A stretch of DNA of 64,000 bases from Anaerocolumna jejuensis DSM 15929 (GTDB lineage: Bacteria > Bacillota > Clostridia > Lachnospirales > Lachnospiraceae): NCBI RefSeq assembly GCF_900142215.1, contig NZ_FRAC01000029.1, forward strand, positions 23,766 to 87,765. Reading direction: 5' to 3'. This document shows, one piece after another, positions 17,216-26,079 of the stretch. The position numbers were made by a program, and so were the translations under genes. A model generated the notes under the pieces. It did no database searches and was not told the origin of the DNA. It saw nothing but the letters and a program-made list of their open reading frames with translations. Position 1 is the stretch's first letter. Each line of letters opens with the position of its first letter.

Positions 17216-17326
17216 TTTCGCAGCTGTTTCCATTTATCTTAGCAAAATAATGAAGCAATATATCTGAGTATTGCCTTAGCAGTTTTATATATGAGTATCC
17301 TGCCTGTAAAATTTTGCGGTATCATT

Positions 17327-17356
17327 TTGAAAGCGCAATATTTTACTCTTTACAAA
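17327..17356 (+). promoter_or_regulatory. Candidate promoter with cre-like half-site for the transporter operon
   Basis: TTGAAA (17327-17332) and TACAAA (17351-17356) with an 18-base spacer. TGAAAGCG at 17328 matches the left half of a CcpA cre; the right half does not match. The rest of 17216-17533 is AT-rich leader with no other recognisable signal, and a different promoter around 17413-17445 cannot be excluded. Confidence 0.35.
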
Positions 17357-17533
17357 TAATGGATAAAAAACAGAGCAATAAAGTAATATTACACAACAAT
17401 TCAGTTCATTGTTATTTATTTTTGTGTATTGTAACATATAGGTGTAACAAATGCAGCAAAGCTTACCGTCAAAAAGAAGGTATTGCGGAAGCTGTTGCAA
17501 AAACTATTAAAAAAAGAAGGGCGGAATGTATTT

Positions 17534-18646
17534 ATGAAAAGAATGTTAGCAGTGCTTTTGTGCCTCGTGATGGTAATTTCACTGGCAGGGTGCAGCAACG
17601 GGGGAAGTTCAAGCGGCGGCAAAAAAGGAAAGGTTGATGTGGGTATTGTTCTTCCTACAAAAGATGAACCCAGATGGTTACAGGATAAGGCAAAGTTCGA
17701 GTCCGTTATCAAGGATTCCAAGTATTCCGTAGAAGTTTTGTTCAGCCAGGGCTCTTCAGCCAATGAAAAAACAAACGTTGAAACTTTAATTAATAAAGGA
17801 ATTAAAGTATTGATCATTTGTGCGCAGGATGCCGCAGCTGCAGCAGCCAGTGTGGAAGAAGCAAAAGCAGCAGGCGTTACGGTTATCGCTTATGACAGAT
17901 TAATTACCGGTACGGACGCCGTTGATTATTATGTAACCTTTGACAGCTTAGCTGTAGGTGCAGCAATGGGACAGTATCTAGCCGACAATGCAACAGGACA
18001 GGGAAATCCTCTTTACCTGTATGCAGGAGCCGCAACCGATAACAATGCTTTCCTTTTCTTCCAGGGTGCATGGAATGTTTTACAGCCTAAGATTGCAGAT
18101 GGAACCTTTGTAATTAAGAATTCCTCAGAAGCTGCAGGCTTACAGGCTACAAAGGAACTGAGCCATGAACAGCTGGCATCTATCATCGGCCAGGTAACCA
18201 CCAACTGGGATTTCAACGAAGCAAAATCCAAGGCAGAAGCTCACTTAACAGCAGTAAGTGCAGCCGATAAGGGCAAATGCTATGTCTTAGCTCCCAATGA
18301 CGGAACCGCACGTTCTATCGCTGATGTATTTGGGGCAGATGCAGATGTTTCACAGTATTTCATTACCGGTCAGGATTCTGAAAAAGCATCCGTTCAGTAT
18401 GTAATCGACGGAAAACAGTCCATGACAGTATTTAAGGATACACGTACCCTTGCAACAGATGCTATGAATATGGCAATTTCCGTAATCGAAGAAAAGAAAC
18501 CGGATACCGGCTCGACCTATGACAATGGTAAAAAACAGGTTCCTGCTAAACAGACACCTATCGTTGTTGTAACGAAGGATAATGTAAAAGAAGCATTAAT
18601 TGATTCCGGATATTACAAAGCATCTGATTTCACAGGATTAAAGTAA
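17534..18646 (+). CDS. Monosaccharide ABC transporter substrate-binding lipoprotein (CUT2, ChvE-like)
   Basis: A 370-residue lipoprotein: the signal peptide MKRMLAVLLCLVMVISLAGC puts the lipidated Cys at residue 20. The Gly/Ser-rich linker leads to a Peripla_BP_4 domain with VGIVLPTKDEPRWLQD, KVLIICAQDAAAAA, VIAYDRLI and ITGQDSE. It is closest in pattern to the ChvE/multiple-monosaccharide binding proteins. The ATG at 17534 begins an ideal signal peptide; upstream in-frame codons do not. An intercistronic hairpin follows, then the ATPase and permease genes. The substrate is probably an aldose such as xylose, arabinose, galactose or glucose; the exact sugar cannot be read. Confidence 0.9.
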   Translation: MKRMLAVLLCLVMVISLAGCSNGGSSSGGKKGKVDVGIVLPTKDEPRWLQDKAKFESVIKDSKYSVEVLFSQGSSANEKTNVETLINKGIKVLIICAQDAAAAAASVEEAKAAGVTVIAYDRLITGTDAVDYYVTFDSLAVGAAMGQYLADNATGQGNPLYLYAGAATDNNAFLFFQGAWNVLQPKIADGTFVIKNSSEAAGLQATKELSHEQLASIIGQVTTNWDFNEAKSKAEAHLTAVSAADKGKCYVLAPNDGTARSIADVFGADADVSQYFITGQDSEKASVQYVIDGKQSMTVFKDTRTLATDAMNMAISVIEEKKPDTGSTYDNGKKQVPAKQTPIVVVTKDNVKEALIDSGYYKASDFTGLK

Positions 18647-18654
18647 TTTATTAA

Positions 18655-18721
18655 GAACCCGGCTAAAAGGGCTGAGCTTAACGGGAATGCCTGAATAAGT
18701 GAACAGCCCTTTTGCCGGTTC
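18655..18721 (+). terminator. Intercistronic hairpin, probable partial terminator or mRNA stabiliser
   Basis: GAACCCGGCTAAAAGGGCTG pairs with CAGCCCTTTTGCCGGTTC (two small bulges) just after the binding-protein stop codon. No strong T run follows, so it more likely protects the upstream message and sets a high binding-protein to ATPase ratio than ends the operon. Confidence 0.55.
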
Positions 18722-18798
18722 CTTTCATTTAATGTAACCTAAACACAGGATGGAGTAATATAAGTGGTTGAAAAAAGAGAAGAAAGATGGGTGAAAGA

Positions 18799-20325
18799 AT
18801 GAGTGACTATATTTTAGAAATGCGGAATATTGTCAAGGAATTTCCCGGTGTCAAGGCTTTGAGCAATGTAAATTTCAAAGTAAAACGCGGAGAGATTCAT
18901 TGCCTTGTCGGAGAAAACGGTGCCGGCAAGTCCACCCTCATGAAGGTATTATCAGGGGTATACCCTTACGGCACCTATGGCGGTGATATTGTATATAACG
19001 GAAATACCACACAGTTCAAATCCATATCGGACAGTGAAAATGTGGGGATTGCTATTATTTATCAGGAGCTGGCGTTAATTCCAGAGCTTAGCGTGTATGA
19101 AAATATTTTCTTTGGACATGAAATCATGGAGGGAAAGGTAATCAACTGGAACCAGACGATTGTAGAAGCAGGAAATATGCTAAAAAAAGTCAGGCTGAAT
19201 ATTAATCCTTCCACTAAAATAAAGGATCTGGGTGTCGGAAACAGGCAGCTGGTAGAAATTGCAAAGGCACTCAGCAAGAATGTAAAGCTTTTGATTCTGG
19301 ATGAACCAACAGCTGCTTTAAATGAAGATGACAGTGCGAATCTTCTTAACCTGTTAAGAGAGCTGAAGGAGCAGGGCGTTACCAGTATTATGATATCCCA
19401 TAAGTTAAAAGAAATTGTTTCCATAGCGGATACCGTTACGGTCTTAAGGGACGGTTCCACCATTTGTTCCATGGATGCAAAAGAACAGGTAATTACGGAA
19501 CAGGATATTATCAAATACATGGTAGGAAGAGAAATTGAAAATATCTATCCAAAAAGAGAGAAGTACCAGGCTGGAGAGGTCTGTCTGGAGGTAAAGAACT
19601 GGAGTGTTTTTGACCAGGAAGCCGGCAGGGAAATTCTTCATGAGGTTAATATAAAGGTTCGCAGGGGTGAGATTGTCGGAATAGCAGGACTAATGGGGGC
19701 AGGAAGAACGGAACTCGCTTTAAGCATATTCGGAAACACTCCCGGCTACAGGATAACAAGCGGCCAGCTGTATGTGGATGGAAAAGAAAAGCAGCTAAAG
19801 CATCCCAAAGCAGCGATGGATGCAGGTATTGCTTATGTAACAGAAGACAGAAAGGGAAATGGCCTGGTCCTTATTCAGGACATCAAATATAACACCACTA
19901 TTGCAAACCTTGACAAGCTGACAGAGAGATTTGTCATCAATGAAAATGAAGAAATCAATGTGGCAAATGATCTCAAGAAATCGATTGGCATCAAAGCCCC
20001 TTCTATCAAACAGCTTGTCGGTAACTTAAGCGGCGGTAACCAGCAGAAGGTCTCTCTGGCAAAATGGCTCTTTGTTGGCCCGAAGGTGTTAATTCTGGAC
20101 GAACCGACCAGAGGCATTGATGTGGGAGCGAAATTTGAAATCTACTCATTGATGAACCGTCTGGTAAAAGAAGGCATGAGCATTATTATGATTTCTTCCG
20201 AGCTTTTGGAGGTGCTTGGCATGAGCGACCGAATCTACGTAATGTCAGCAGGTACCATAACCGGTGAGGTAATGGCCGAGGAAGCAACGGAACAAAGCAT
20301 AATGGCAATGGCCACAAGGGTATAG
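18799..20325 (+). CDS. mmsA: Monosaccharide ABC transporter ATP-binding protein (double cassette)
   Basis: About 508 residues with two fused ABC cassettes, the CUT2 design. The first has Walker A GENGAGKST, signature-like LGVGNRQLVEIAKAL and Walker B LLILDEPTAAL. The second has a weakened Walker A (GLMGAGRTEL), signature LSGGNQQKVSLAKWL and VLILDEPTRGID. The TYGGDIVYNG segment and overall order fit the MmsA/GguA branch. The ATG at 18799 gives the usual MSDYILEMRNI start; an ATG 12 bases upstream is also in frame, and the ribosome site is weak in both cases. The permease follows 20 bases later. Confidence 0.92.
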   Translation: MSDYILEMRNIVKEFPGVKALSNVNFKVKRGEIHCLVGENGAGKSTLMKVLSGVYPYGTYGGDIVYNGNTTQFKSISDSENVGIAIIYQELALIPELSVYENIFFGHEIMEGKVINWNQTIVEAGNMLKKVRLNINPSTKIKDLGVGNRQLVEIAKALSKNVKLLILDEPTAALNEDDSANLLNLLRELKEQGVTSIMISHKLKEIVSIADTVTVLRDGSTICSMDAKEQVITEQDIIKYMVGREIENIYPKREKYQAGEVCLEVKNWSVFDQEAGREILHEVNIKVRRGEIVGIAGLMGAGRTELALSIFGNTPGYRITSGQLYVDGKEKQLKHPKAAMDAGIAYVTEDRKGNGLVLIQDIKYNTTIANLDKLTERFVINENEEINVANDLKKSIGIKAPSIKQLVGNLSGGNQQKVSLAKWLFVGPKVLILDEPTRGIDVGAKFEIYSLMNRLVKEGMSIIMISSELLEVLGMSDRIYVMSAGTITGEVMAEEATEQSIMAMATRV

Positions 20326-20345
20326 CCGTTAAAGGAGGAATAGGT

Positions 20346-21542
20346 ATGAATGAAAACAACAGGGCTAAGATGTCCCTAGGTACGGAGATTGCTACTATGT
20401 TAAAGAGCAATGTCAGGGATTATGCCATGTATATCGCTTTAGTATTAATTTTTATTTTCTTTGGAATCAGAACAGGCGGATTATTTTTATCCTCCAGAAA
20501 TTTATCAGATTTAATAAATCAGACAGGTTATGTAGCGGTGCTTGCCATTGGTATGACCATCATACTCATTATTAAGCACATTGATTTGTCTGTCGGATAT
20601 GTAGCAGGTTTTCTTGGTGCGGTATCAGCCATTCTGTTAAAAGCAGGACTGAACGTGTGGCTGGTAATCCCCATAATATTATGCCTTGGTATCGTAGTCG
20701 GTATCTATCAGGGATTTTTAGTGGCAAAAGTAGGTGTTCCTGCCTTTGTAACTACACTGGCCGGTATGTTTATCTTTAGAGGTCTTCTTTCCCTGGTAAC
20801 ACAGGGAACAGGAACGATTATTGTATCCAATCGTACCTTCAGAAACCTTTCCAATGGTTTTATACCGGATTTTAATTCAGGCGGAAGTATTCATATTTTA
20901 ACAATTATTATTGGTGTGATTGCCGTTATTCTTATGACCTACAGTCAGTTCAAGTCCAGAAAAAATATGCTTAAATATAACTTCCAGGTAAGCTCCAAAC
21001 CGATTTTTATTTCTAAAATAGCATTTTTAACCTTAATTATCATTGTTATTTTTTCCATACTGGCAGGCTACAAGGGTATTCCCTGGACGGCAATTATCGT
21101 AGGAGCGGTTCTGTTTATCTACAATTTCATACTAAATAAAACGAAGCTTGGCAGATATATCTACGGTATCGGCGGAAATGCGGAAGCAGCAGAGCTTTCC
21201 GGTGTAAATGTAAGAAAGATAACCTTCTTTGCCTTTGCTTCCATGAGTATGCTGGCCGCTTTAGCAGGTATTTTGTATACTTCAAGGCTTTCCTCCGCCA
21301 CTCCTCAGGCAGGACTTGGCTTCGAGCTGGATGCAATCGCTTCCTCTTACATCGGTGGTGTATCCGTTAATGGCGGTATCGGTAAGGTAACCAATACCAT
21401 AATCGGTGCACTGGTAATTATGTCACTGACAAATGGTATGAACCTGATGGGAGTTGATATATCCTTCCAGTATATTGTAAAGGGTGCCATCTTTATTTTA
21501 GCTGTTGCTTTTGATGTAAGAACAAGGAGCGGAAGAAAATAA
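20346..21542 (+). CDS. mmsB: Monosaccharide ABC transporter permease
   Basis: A 398-residue CUT2 permease with about ten hydrophobic helices. HIDLSVGYVAGFLGAV is the signature segment after helix 3. GVNVRKITFFAFASMSMLAALAGILYTSR and the Gly-rich IASSYIGGVSVNGGIG loop are typical of the MmsB/GguB/XylH permeases. It homodimerises in the membrane and works with the double ATPase and binding protein just upstream. AAAGGAGGAATAGGT precedes the ATG. A hairpin terminator follows, making this the last gene of the transporter operon. No sugar-catabolic gene is attached, so the substrate remains open. Confidence 0.92.
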   Translation: MNENNRAKMSLGTEIATMLKSNVRDYAMYIALVLIFIFFGIRTGGLFLSSRNLSDLINQTGYVAVLAIGMTIILIIKHIDLSVGYVAGFLGAVSAILLKAGLNVWLVIPIILCLGIVVGIYQGFLVAKVGVPAFVTTLAGMFIFRGLLSLVTQGTGTIIVSNRTFRNLSNGFIPDFNSGGSIHILTIIIGVIAVILMTYSQFKSRKNMLKYNFQVSSKPIFISKIAFLTLIIIVIFSILAGYKGIPWTAIIVGAVLFIYNFILNKTKLGRYIYGIGGNAEAAELSGVNVRKITFFAFASMSMLAALAGILYTSRLSSATPQAGLGFELDAIASSYIGGVSVNGGIGKVTNTIIGALVIMSLTNGMNLMGVDISFQYIVKGAIFILAVAFDVRTRSGRK

Positions 21543-21592
21543 TTTTAAATAATTTTTACTATCATAAAAATTTTTAAATAAAAAACGTTAAA

Positions 21593-21632
21593 GACGGCTG
21601 TCAGGTAATTTATATACCTTACAGCCGCTTTT
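21593..21632 (+). terminator. Terminator after the transporter operon
   Basis: GACGGCTGTCAGGTA pairs with TACCTTACAGCCGC around a short loop (two mismatches), followed by TTTTGTGATTTT. Confidence 0.7.
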
Positions 21633-21743
21633 GTGATTTTCTTAACTATTGGTAATCTGCCATTGGTAATAATACTACAATTTCTTCTGAGGATATGATA
21701 TAATAAGTGCAGAAAGAATGATTGAATGCAGGGGAGGGTACCT

Positions 21744-22085
21744 ATGCTGTTACCAATAATATGCTGGTTGATGGCTGCACTATTCATAATAATGGGATTT
21801 ATCTCTTCCCGCAGCAAGAAACCGGCCGGTATCTATTCGAATATCAAAGCACCGGATAAAGAAAACATTGCGGATTTGAAGGCTTATAATAAGGCTGTAG
21901 GCAGGCTGTTAATCGGATACGGAATGCTTCAGGCTGCTATGGGATTATTCTTAGCTATAATAAATATAAGTGAAAGAAAAGCCGGAACTCTTCTGGCAGG
22001 CTCCTTTTTCTTCGGGGCCATTCTGATGATGATAGTGTATGAAACCGTAATTTCTGAAAAATATATCAAAAAAAAGCAGGAGTAA
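21744..22085 (+). CDS. Small integral membrane protein, unknown function
   Basis: A 113-residue protein with three hydrophobic segments (about residues 2-18, 57-75 and 83-102) separated by a charged loop (SSRSKKPAGIYSNIKAPDKENIADLKAYNKAVG). The pattern resembles DUF3784-type small membrane proteins of Firmicutes but is not clear enough to assign. The ATG at 21744 follows GGGGAGGG with ideal spacing; an ATG 18 bases upstream overlaps that site. The MmcQ/YjbR gene begins three bases after its stop, so the two form a small operon. Confidence 0.72.
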   Translation: MLLPIICWLMAALFIIMGFISSRSKKPAGIYSNIKAPDKENIADLKAYNKAVGRLLIGYGMLQAAMGLFLAIINISERKAGTLLAGSFFFGAILMMIVYETVISEKYIKKKQE

Positions 22086-22088
22086 GCC

Positions 22089-22442
22089 ATGAGAAGCAGA
22101 GAAGAAGTAATTCATTATTGTAAGACCTTTGAAAATGTATATGAAGATTATCCTTTTCATGATGATAACTGGACAATTATGAGGTGTAAAGATAATAAAA
22201 AAATCTTTGCCTGCATTTTTCAGCGGGAGGAGGCTATCTGGGTGAATGTGAAAGCTTCTACAGAATGGATAGATTTTTGGAGAAATGCATGGCCCTCCGT
22301 GATTCCGGCCTACCACATGAACAAAAGCCACTGGAATTCTCTGGTTTTAAACGGTGTAATACCCGAAGGAGATATTAAGCGGATGATTGCGGAAAGTTAT
22401 GATCTGGTAAAGCCTAAGAAAAAAGCGAAGAAAAATTCTTAA
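22089..22442 (+). CDS. MmcQ/YjbR family protein
   Basis: A 117-residue CyaY-like alpha/beta protein. EEVIHYCKTFENVYEDYPF near the N-terminus, KIFACIF and VNVKASTEW strands, and the YHMNKSHWNSLVLNG segment are hallmarks of the MmcQ/YjbR family, often labelled DNA-binding because of its double-wing-like fold. The Lys-rich tail (KPKKKAKKNS) would suit nucleic-acid contact. Its role is unknown. It is translated with the preceding membrane protein and ends just before the trp promoter. Confidence 0.85.
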   Translation: MRSREEVIHYCKTFENVYEDYPFHDDNWTIMRCKDNKKIFACIFQREEAIWVNVKASTEWIDFWRNAWPSVIPAYHMNKSHWNSLVLNGVIPEGDIKRMIAESYDLVKPKKKAKKNS

Positions 22443-22450
22443 AATTTTGC

Positions 22451-22479
22451 TTGACAATTATATACAGATTGCATATACT
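22451..22479 (+). promoter_or_regulatory. SigA promoter of the trp operon
   Basis: Consensus TTGACA (22451-22456), a 17-base spacer and TATACT (22474-22479). Transcription would start near 22486, at the beginning of the T-box leader. Confidence 0.85.
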
Positions 22480-22484
22480 TAAGA

Positions 22485-22771
22485 AAATTAAATGAAGAAA
22501 CCGATGAACAAGAGGAGTAGGTAATGAAATGCCTTACAGAGAGCCGCTTACTGGTGGAAGAGCGACAGTGCTGAGATTACTGAATGGACTTGTGAGGGTG
22601 GCTCGAAAGCAGGTTTTTCTGCAAGTAGACGCCAACGGGAACCTCAACCGTTACCAACGAGGTGTATATGATAGTATACAAACAGAGCGGATGCAATATT
22701 GCATCAATTTGGGTGGTACCGCAGAGAGTAGTCTTTGTCCCTTAAGATTTTAGGGATAGGGGCTTTTTTTA
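22485..22771 (+). promoter_or_regulatory. Tryptophan T-box leader
   Basis: A T-box riboswitch that reads tRNA-Trp charging. The diagnostic GGGTGGTACCGC lies at 22711-22722. Stem I spans about 22540-22640, and TGG (22585-22587) followed by A fits the specifier codon. The terminator pairs AGTCTTTGTCCCT with AGGGATAGGGGCT (G-U pairs allowed) and ends in a T run (22764-22770). The antiterminator would form when uncharged tRNA pairs with the T-box bulge. A short open frame through the leader is not considered coding. Confidence 0.92.
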
Positions 22772-22860
22772 TTGCTCTTTTTCAGGTGATGCCAGCCGCG
22801 TTCGGTTAAAACCCCTCATCCAGACCCCAGATTATCATTAGGTATATGAAGGAGGAATTT

Positions 22861-24318
22861 ATGATTACAAGCTACGAAGAGGTATCAAAGTATGAAGCAG
22901 AATGCAGTCTTATTCCAGTATGCAGTGAAATTCTGTCAGATATGCTGACTCCGATTCTTCTGTTAAGAAGATTTGCAGGAGCCGGGGATAATTACTTTCT
23001 ATTGGAAAGTGTCGAGGGAGGGGAGCATTTTGGCAGGTACTCCTTTTTGGGACTGAACCCTTCCCTGCGGCTGTACTGTAAAAAAAATAAGGCCTATCAA
23101 AAAACAGGGGAAGAAATCAGGGAGCTGCCGGAGGCACCGGTAGAAGCCTTAAGAAACCTGTTAAAGAAATACAAGGCTCCCAGGATTCCGGGTATGCCTG
23201 CCTTTACCGGAGGACTGGTGGGGTATTTCTCGTATGAGATGATTGGTTATGCTGAGCCGAAACTAAAGCTGAAAGAAAGCGACTTTCATGATTATGACCT
23301 TTCTCTTTTCGATAAGCTTATTGTATTTGACCACCTAAAGCAGAAAATACTGGCCATAGCCAATTATAAGGCAAAGGACCACAGAAAAGGTTATGAGCAG
23401 GCACTGAAAGATATTGAGGATATGACCTCCCTGATATTTGCAGATTCGCCTCTTCCTGATCTGGCACCTGAAAAAATCGGGGAATTTACCTGCAATACTT
23501 CAAAGGATAAATACTGTGAAATGGTAGAGAGAACCAGAAGATATATCCGGGAAGGCGATATTTTTCAGGGGGTTATTTCCAGAAGATTCGAAGCGGACTA
23601 TGAGGGCAGCCTGTTAAATGCTTACCGTATTCTTCGCGCCACCAATCCTTCCCCTTATATGTATTTTATACAATGTGAGGATTTGCAGATTGCCGGAGTA
23701 TCACCGGAAACGATGATCAAACTGGAAAATGGCAAGCTTACTACCTTCCCGGTTGCAGGCACCAGGCCCAGGGGGAAAACGAAGGAAGAGGATATAAAAC
23801 TGGAAGAAGAGCTCCTAAAGGATGAAAAGGAGTTATCGGAGCACAATATGCTTGTGGACCTTGCCAGAAACGATGTGGGACGTATAGCCGAATATGGCAG
23901 CGTGGCAGTAGAAGAATATATGAAGATACACCGTTTTTCCAAGGTCATGCACATTGCTTCCGTAGTCACAGGAACTTTAAGAAAGGATAAGGACAGCTGT
24001 GATACCGTAAGTGCCCTGCTTCCTGCCGGCACTCTGTCAGGAGCGCCAAAATTCAGGGCCTGTGAGATAATAGATGAATTAGAAAGCGAAGCAAGGGGTG
24101 TCTACGGAGGGGCTATCGGGTATCTTGATTTCTCCGGCAATCTGGATGTCTGCATTGCAATCCGTACGGCAGTAAAAAAGGGAAATACCGTATACGTTCA
24201 GGCAGGTGCAGGGATTGTAGCTGACAGCGTTCCGGAAAAGGAATATGAGGAATGCGCCAACAAAGCCGGTGCTGTAATCGAAGCCATAAAAAGAGCGGAG
24301 GAGGTAAAGGACCTATGA
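22861..24318 (+). CDS. trpE: Anthranilate synthase component I
   Basis: A 485-residue chorismate-utilising enzyme that makes anthranilate from chorismate with ammonia supplied by TrpG. The N-terminal feedback region LLESVEGGEHFGRYSFLG contains the Trp-binding LLES motif. The C-terminal catalytic domain has FQGVISRRF, SPYMYFI, GVSPETMIK, FPVAGTRPRGK and VDLARNDVGR, and ends in the GAGIVADSVPE loop. The ATG at 22861 follows AAGGAGG; an ATG 15 bases upstream overlaps the ribosome site. It is the first gene after the Trp T-box and overlaps trpG by four bases. Confidence 0.97.
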   Translation: MITSYEEVSKYEAECSLIPVCSEILSDMLTPILLLRRFAGAGDNYFLLESVEGGEHFGRYSFLGLNPSLRLYCKKNKAYQKTGEEIRELPEAPVEALRNLLKKYKAPRIPGMPAFTGGLVGYFSYEMIGYAEPKLKLKESDFHDYDLSLFDKLIVFDHLKQKILAIANYKAKDHRKGYEQALKDIEDMTSLIFADSPLPDLAPEKIGEFTCNTSKDKYCEMVERTRRYIREGDIFQGVISRRFEADYEGSLLNAYRILRATNPSPYMYFIQCEDLQIAGVSPETMIKLENGKLTTFPVAGTRPRGKTKEEDIKLEEELLKDEKELSEHNMLVDLARNDVGRIAEYGSVAVEEYMKIHRFSKVMHIASVVTGTLRKDKDSCDTVSALLPAGTLSGAPKFRACEIIDELESEARGVYGGAIGYLDFSGNLDVCIAIRTAVKKGNTVYVQAGAGIVADSVPEKEYEECANKAGAVIEAIKRAEEVKDL

Positions 24319-24914
24319 TATTACTTATCGATAATTATGACAGCTTTTCCTATAACCTGGTGCAGCTAATCGGAAGTATTTTAGAGGAAAAAGAGCCAGA
24401 AAAGAGCGGTAGACCGGAAGAAATCAAGGTTATACGCAATGATGAAATGACAGTGGAGGATATCAGTGAGCTGAAGCCCTCCCATATAATTCTCTCACCC
24501 GGACCGGGAAGGCCGATTGATGCCGGTATTTGCGAAGAGGTTGTAAAGAACTTAAAAGGAAGGTTTCCGATTCTAGGGGTATGCTTAGGGCATCAGGGTA
24601 TCTGTGAGGCCTTCGGCGGGGTAGTTACCTATGCCAGTGCTTTGATGCATGGTAAGCAGAGCATTGTTAAGGTTGATACCCTAAGCCCTCTTTTTAAAGG
24701 ATTGGAGGAGGAAGTAACGGTGGGAAGATATCATTCCCTGGCTGCTGAACAGGCTTCCCTTCCGGCAGAGCTTCAAGTGATTGCCAGAGCATCGGATGGT
24801 GATATTATGGCAGTAAAGCATAAGGATTACGAGATATACGGCGTACAGTTTCACCCGGAATCAGTACTGACACCCAATGGAAGAATTATGATGGAGAATT
24901 TCTTAAACATATAA
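24315..24914 (+). CDS. trpG: Anthranilate synthase component II (glutamine amidotransferase)
   Basis: A 199-residue class I glutamine amidotransferase. LLIDNYDSFSYNLVQ opens the protein, ILSPGPGRP follows, and ILGVCLGHQGI holds the nucleophilic Cys; the catalytic His-Glu pair is in VQFHPESV. It hydrolyses glutamine and channels ammonia to TrpE. The start codon overlaps the trpE stop (ATGA), indicating translational coupling. A 136-base gap without clear signals separates it from trpD. In some bacteria this subunit is shared with folate synthesis; no pab genes are present here. Confidence 0.96.
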   Translation: MILLIDNYDSFSYNLVQLIGSILEEKEPEKSGRPEEIKVIRNDEMTVEDISELKPSHIILSPGPGRPIDAGICEEVVKNLKGRFPILGVCLGHQGICEAFGGVVTYASALMHGKQSIVKVDTLSPLFKGLEEEVTVGRYHSLAAEQASLPAELQVIARASDGDIMAVKHKDYEIYGVQFHPESVLTPNGRIMMENFLNI

Positions 24915-25050
24915 AAAGCTGTTATATCTATATGTATTTATAAATACTGACAGTGATTATGGGACAGTGGGGAAGTTGTTTTTTATAAAAATAATAATAT
25001 ATGGAACTGAATAATTTCAACTTTATATTAAATCATAAAGGAGGATAAGA

Positions 25051-26058
25051 ATGATTAAGGAAGCAATCTACAAACTTACTAATAAGGATGACCTGCCCTA
25101 TGAGATGGCTGAGGGTGTAATGGATGAGATCATGAGCGGAGAAGCCACCGATATTCATATAGGAGCATATCTTACAGCTCTGCGTATGAAGGGTGAGACC
25201 ATTGAAGAAATTACAGCCAGTGCAGCAGGTATGAGAAAACACTGCGTCAGGCTGCTTCATAACATGGATGTACTGGAAATCGTAGGTACAGGAGGCGATG
25301 AAGCCTATACCTTTAATATTTCGACCACTTCGGCCCTTGTGGTATCCGCCGCAGGCATTCCTGTAGCAAAGCACGGCAACCGCAGTGTTTCCAGTAAATG
25401 CGGTGCAGCGGATGTGCTGGAGGCCCTGGGAGTAAATATTATGATAAGTCCTGCCCAAAGTGCGGAAATACTATCTGAAATCGGTATCTGCTTTATGTTT
25501 GCCCAGACTTATCATACGGCAATGAAGTATGTGGCACCTGTCAGAAGAGAGCTGGGAATAAGGACTATTTTTAACATCCTTGGACCCCTTTCCAATCCGG
25601 CTGGTGCAAATATGCAGCTATTGGGAGTATTTGATGAAAGCCTTGTCCTGCCGCTTGCCCAGGTATTAAATAAGCTAGGTGTAAAACGGGCAATGGTAGT
25701 CCATGGAAGGGACGGGATAGATGAGATTTCCCTGAGCGCGGAGACATATTGCTGTGAAATAAGGGATGGAGAGCTGACCACCTACGTATTGGATCCGGAG
25801 CAATTTGGATTAAAAAGATGTAAAAAAGAAGATCTTATAGGCGGCGGCCCTCAGGAAAACGCTGAAATTACCAGGGCAATTCTAAGTGGTGACAGGGGAC
25901 CTAAAAGAGATGCGGTTTTACTAAATGCAGCTGCCTGTATTTATTTGGTAAAGGACAAAATGACCTTTCGGGAAGCGGTTAAAATTGCGGAAGAAACCAT
26001 AGACAGCCAAAAAGCACTGAAACAGCTGGAGGCCTTTATAAAGCTTTCCAATGAGTAA
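25051..26058 (+). CDS. trpD: Anthranilate phosphoribosyltransferase
   Basis: A 335-residue enzyme that joins anthranilate and PRPP. EIVGTGGDEAYTFNISTTSA is the PRPP-binding loop, KHGNRSVSSKCGAADVLEALG binds anthranilate, and RTIFNILGPLSNPA and VHGRDGIDE are further family signatures. Length and order are typical. A strong AAAGGAGGATAAG lies before the ATG. It is not fused to TrpG, unlike the enterobacterial enzyme. trpC follows after 21 bases. Confidence 0.97.
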   Translation: MIKEAIYKLTNKDDLPYEMAEGVMDEIMSGEATDIHIGAYLTALRMKGETIEEITASAAGMRKHCVRLLHNMDVLEIVGTGGDEAYTFNISTTSALVVSAAGIPVAKHGNRSVSSKCGAADVLEALGVNIMISPAQSAEILSEIGICFMFAQTYHTAMKYVAPVRRELGIRTIFNILGPLSNPAGANMQLLGVFDESLVLPLAQVLNKLGVKRAMVVHGRDGIDEISLSAETYCCEIRDGELTTYVLDPEQFGLKRCKKEDLIGGGPQENAEITRAILSGDRGPKRDAVLLNAAACIYLVKDKMTFREAVKIAEETIDSQKALKQLEAFIKLSNE

Positions 26059-26079
26059 GCAGAAAGGAAGCAAAGCCAA

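Noticed and set aside
22529..22753. Open frame in the trp leader
   Set aside because: It runs through the T-box stems, specifier and T-box sequence; the RNA structure explains the conservation.
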